NCBI GenBank assembly: GCA_900542595.1
Contig: UQOB01000032.1
Coordinates: 1-14,112, forward strand
Direction of reading: 5' to 3'
Source: an uncultured Mollicutes bacterium
GTDB taxonomy: Bacteria; Bacillota_I; Bacilli_A; RFN20; CAG-826
DNA length: 14,112 nt
Under the pieces are notes generated by a model, which did not search any database, was not told the origin of the DNA, and saw nothing but the letters and a program-made list of their open reading frames with translations. A program made the position numbers and the translations under genes. Within the stretch, counting starts at the first letter, position 1. Each line of letters opens with the position of its first letter. Positions 14,012-14,112 of the stretch are shown in pieces.

Positions 14012-14055
14012 TGGTGCCGTCTAACGGAATTGAACCGCCAACCTACTGATTACGA
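14012..14055 (-). other. 3' half of tRNA-Thr(CGT), an attachment-site scar (att)
   Basis: Exactly 44 nt match the 3' half of a bacterial tRNA-Thr from U33 onward: CGT anticodon, AA, 3' anticodon strand TCAGT, variable AGGTT, T-arm GGCGG/CCGTT around TTCAATT, acceptor strand AGACGGC, A and CCA. The 5' half is gone. The matching acceptor strand should be GCCGTCT, and no D-arm or 5' anticodon strand is present. Sequence right of 14055 is unrelated and AT-rich. The break at the anticodon loop, with the 3' part and terminator kept, is how tRNA-targeting integrases leave the distal att site. The element and a restored tRNA-Thr should lie to the right. Confidence 0.8.
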
Positions 14056-14112
14056 TTCCCGTTTTTAGGATTTAGCACCTGAAAATTTGGTAAATTATAT
14101 AATCTTAAAATT

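Noticed and set aside
14012..14078. The right-edge sequence as an intact tRNA, since GGTGC near 14077 can pair with GCACC
   Set aside because: The pairing would use the CCA end. No D-arm or 5' anticodon strand is present, and the expected acceptor GCCGTCT is missing.

Overview
The window looks like a chromosomal segment of a low-GC Gram-positive bacterium (Firmicutes or a Mollicutes-like relative). AT-rich coding DNA, strong AGGAGG-type ribosome sites, encoded CCA ends on the tRNAs and Firmicutes-style proteins point that way. The standard code is used: tryptophans are TGG and no in-frame TGA interrupts a gene. All eleven stops I could read are TAA (9) or TAG (2). The species cannot be named from this sequence.

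Left part (1 to about 6590), a defence island, all on the minus strand. In transcription order it holds a small XRE regulator (6145-6339). Next is a large gene fusing an HsdR-N type PD-(D/E)xK nuclease domain to an HsdM N6-adenine methyltransferase (3703-6127). Its frame is broken at two A7 tracts, and one extra A in each would restore 808 residues. An HsdS specificity subunit (2327-3703) overlaps the methylase stop by one base. A zinc-ribbon protein (1635-2219) follows and ends at a good terminator. A second operon (promoter 1508-1536) encodes a 72-residue protein, a 224-residue winged-helix-like protein and a GHKL (Hsp90/MutL/MORC-type) ATPase that runs off the left edge. No separate hsdR is present, so the restriction-modification part resembles a two-protein, BcgI-like layout. 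The GHKL operon beside it resembles prokaryotic MORC-like ATPases known from restriction-modification loci.

The border is at tRNA-Gly(CCC) (6644-6717). The island starts just beyond the tRNA 3' end, after a weak terminator and a 246-bp AT-rich stretch with three 19-bp tandem repeats. Composition changes across it: by hand, GC is 25% in an hsdS line (3481-3540), against 40% (10561-10620) and 53% (12961-13020) to the right.

Right part (6762-13421), housekeeping or metabolic genes: a DUF2188 protein (minus); a flavodoxin-like NAD(P)H oxidoreductase overlapping a GH3 beta-glucosidase (plus, one operon); a fused MacB-type ABC transporter (minus), convergent with the glucosidase and probably read from a nearly leaderless mRNA; and a KdpD remnant cut exactly at the edge of a 121-bp inverted-repeat segment.

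Right edge: tRNA-Val(GAC) with promoter and terminator, then only the 3' half (44 nt) of a tRNA-Thr(CGT) with its own terminator. This is the classic scar of an element integrated into a tRNA gene. That element should begin near 14056 and continue beyond the window.
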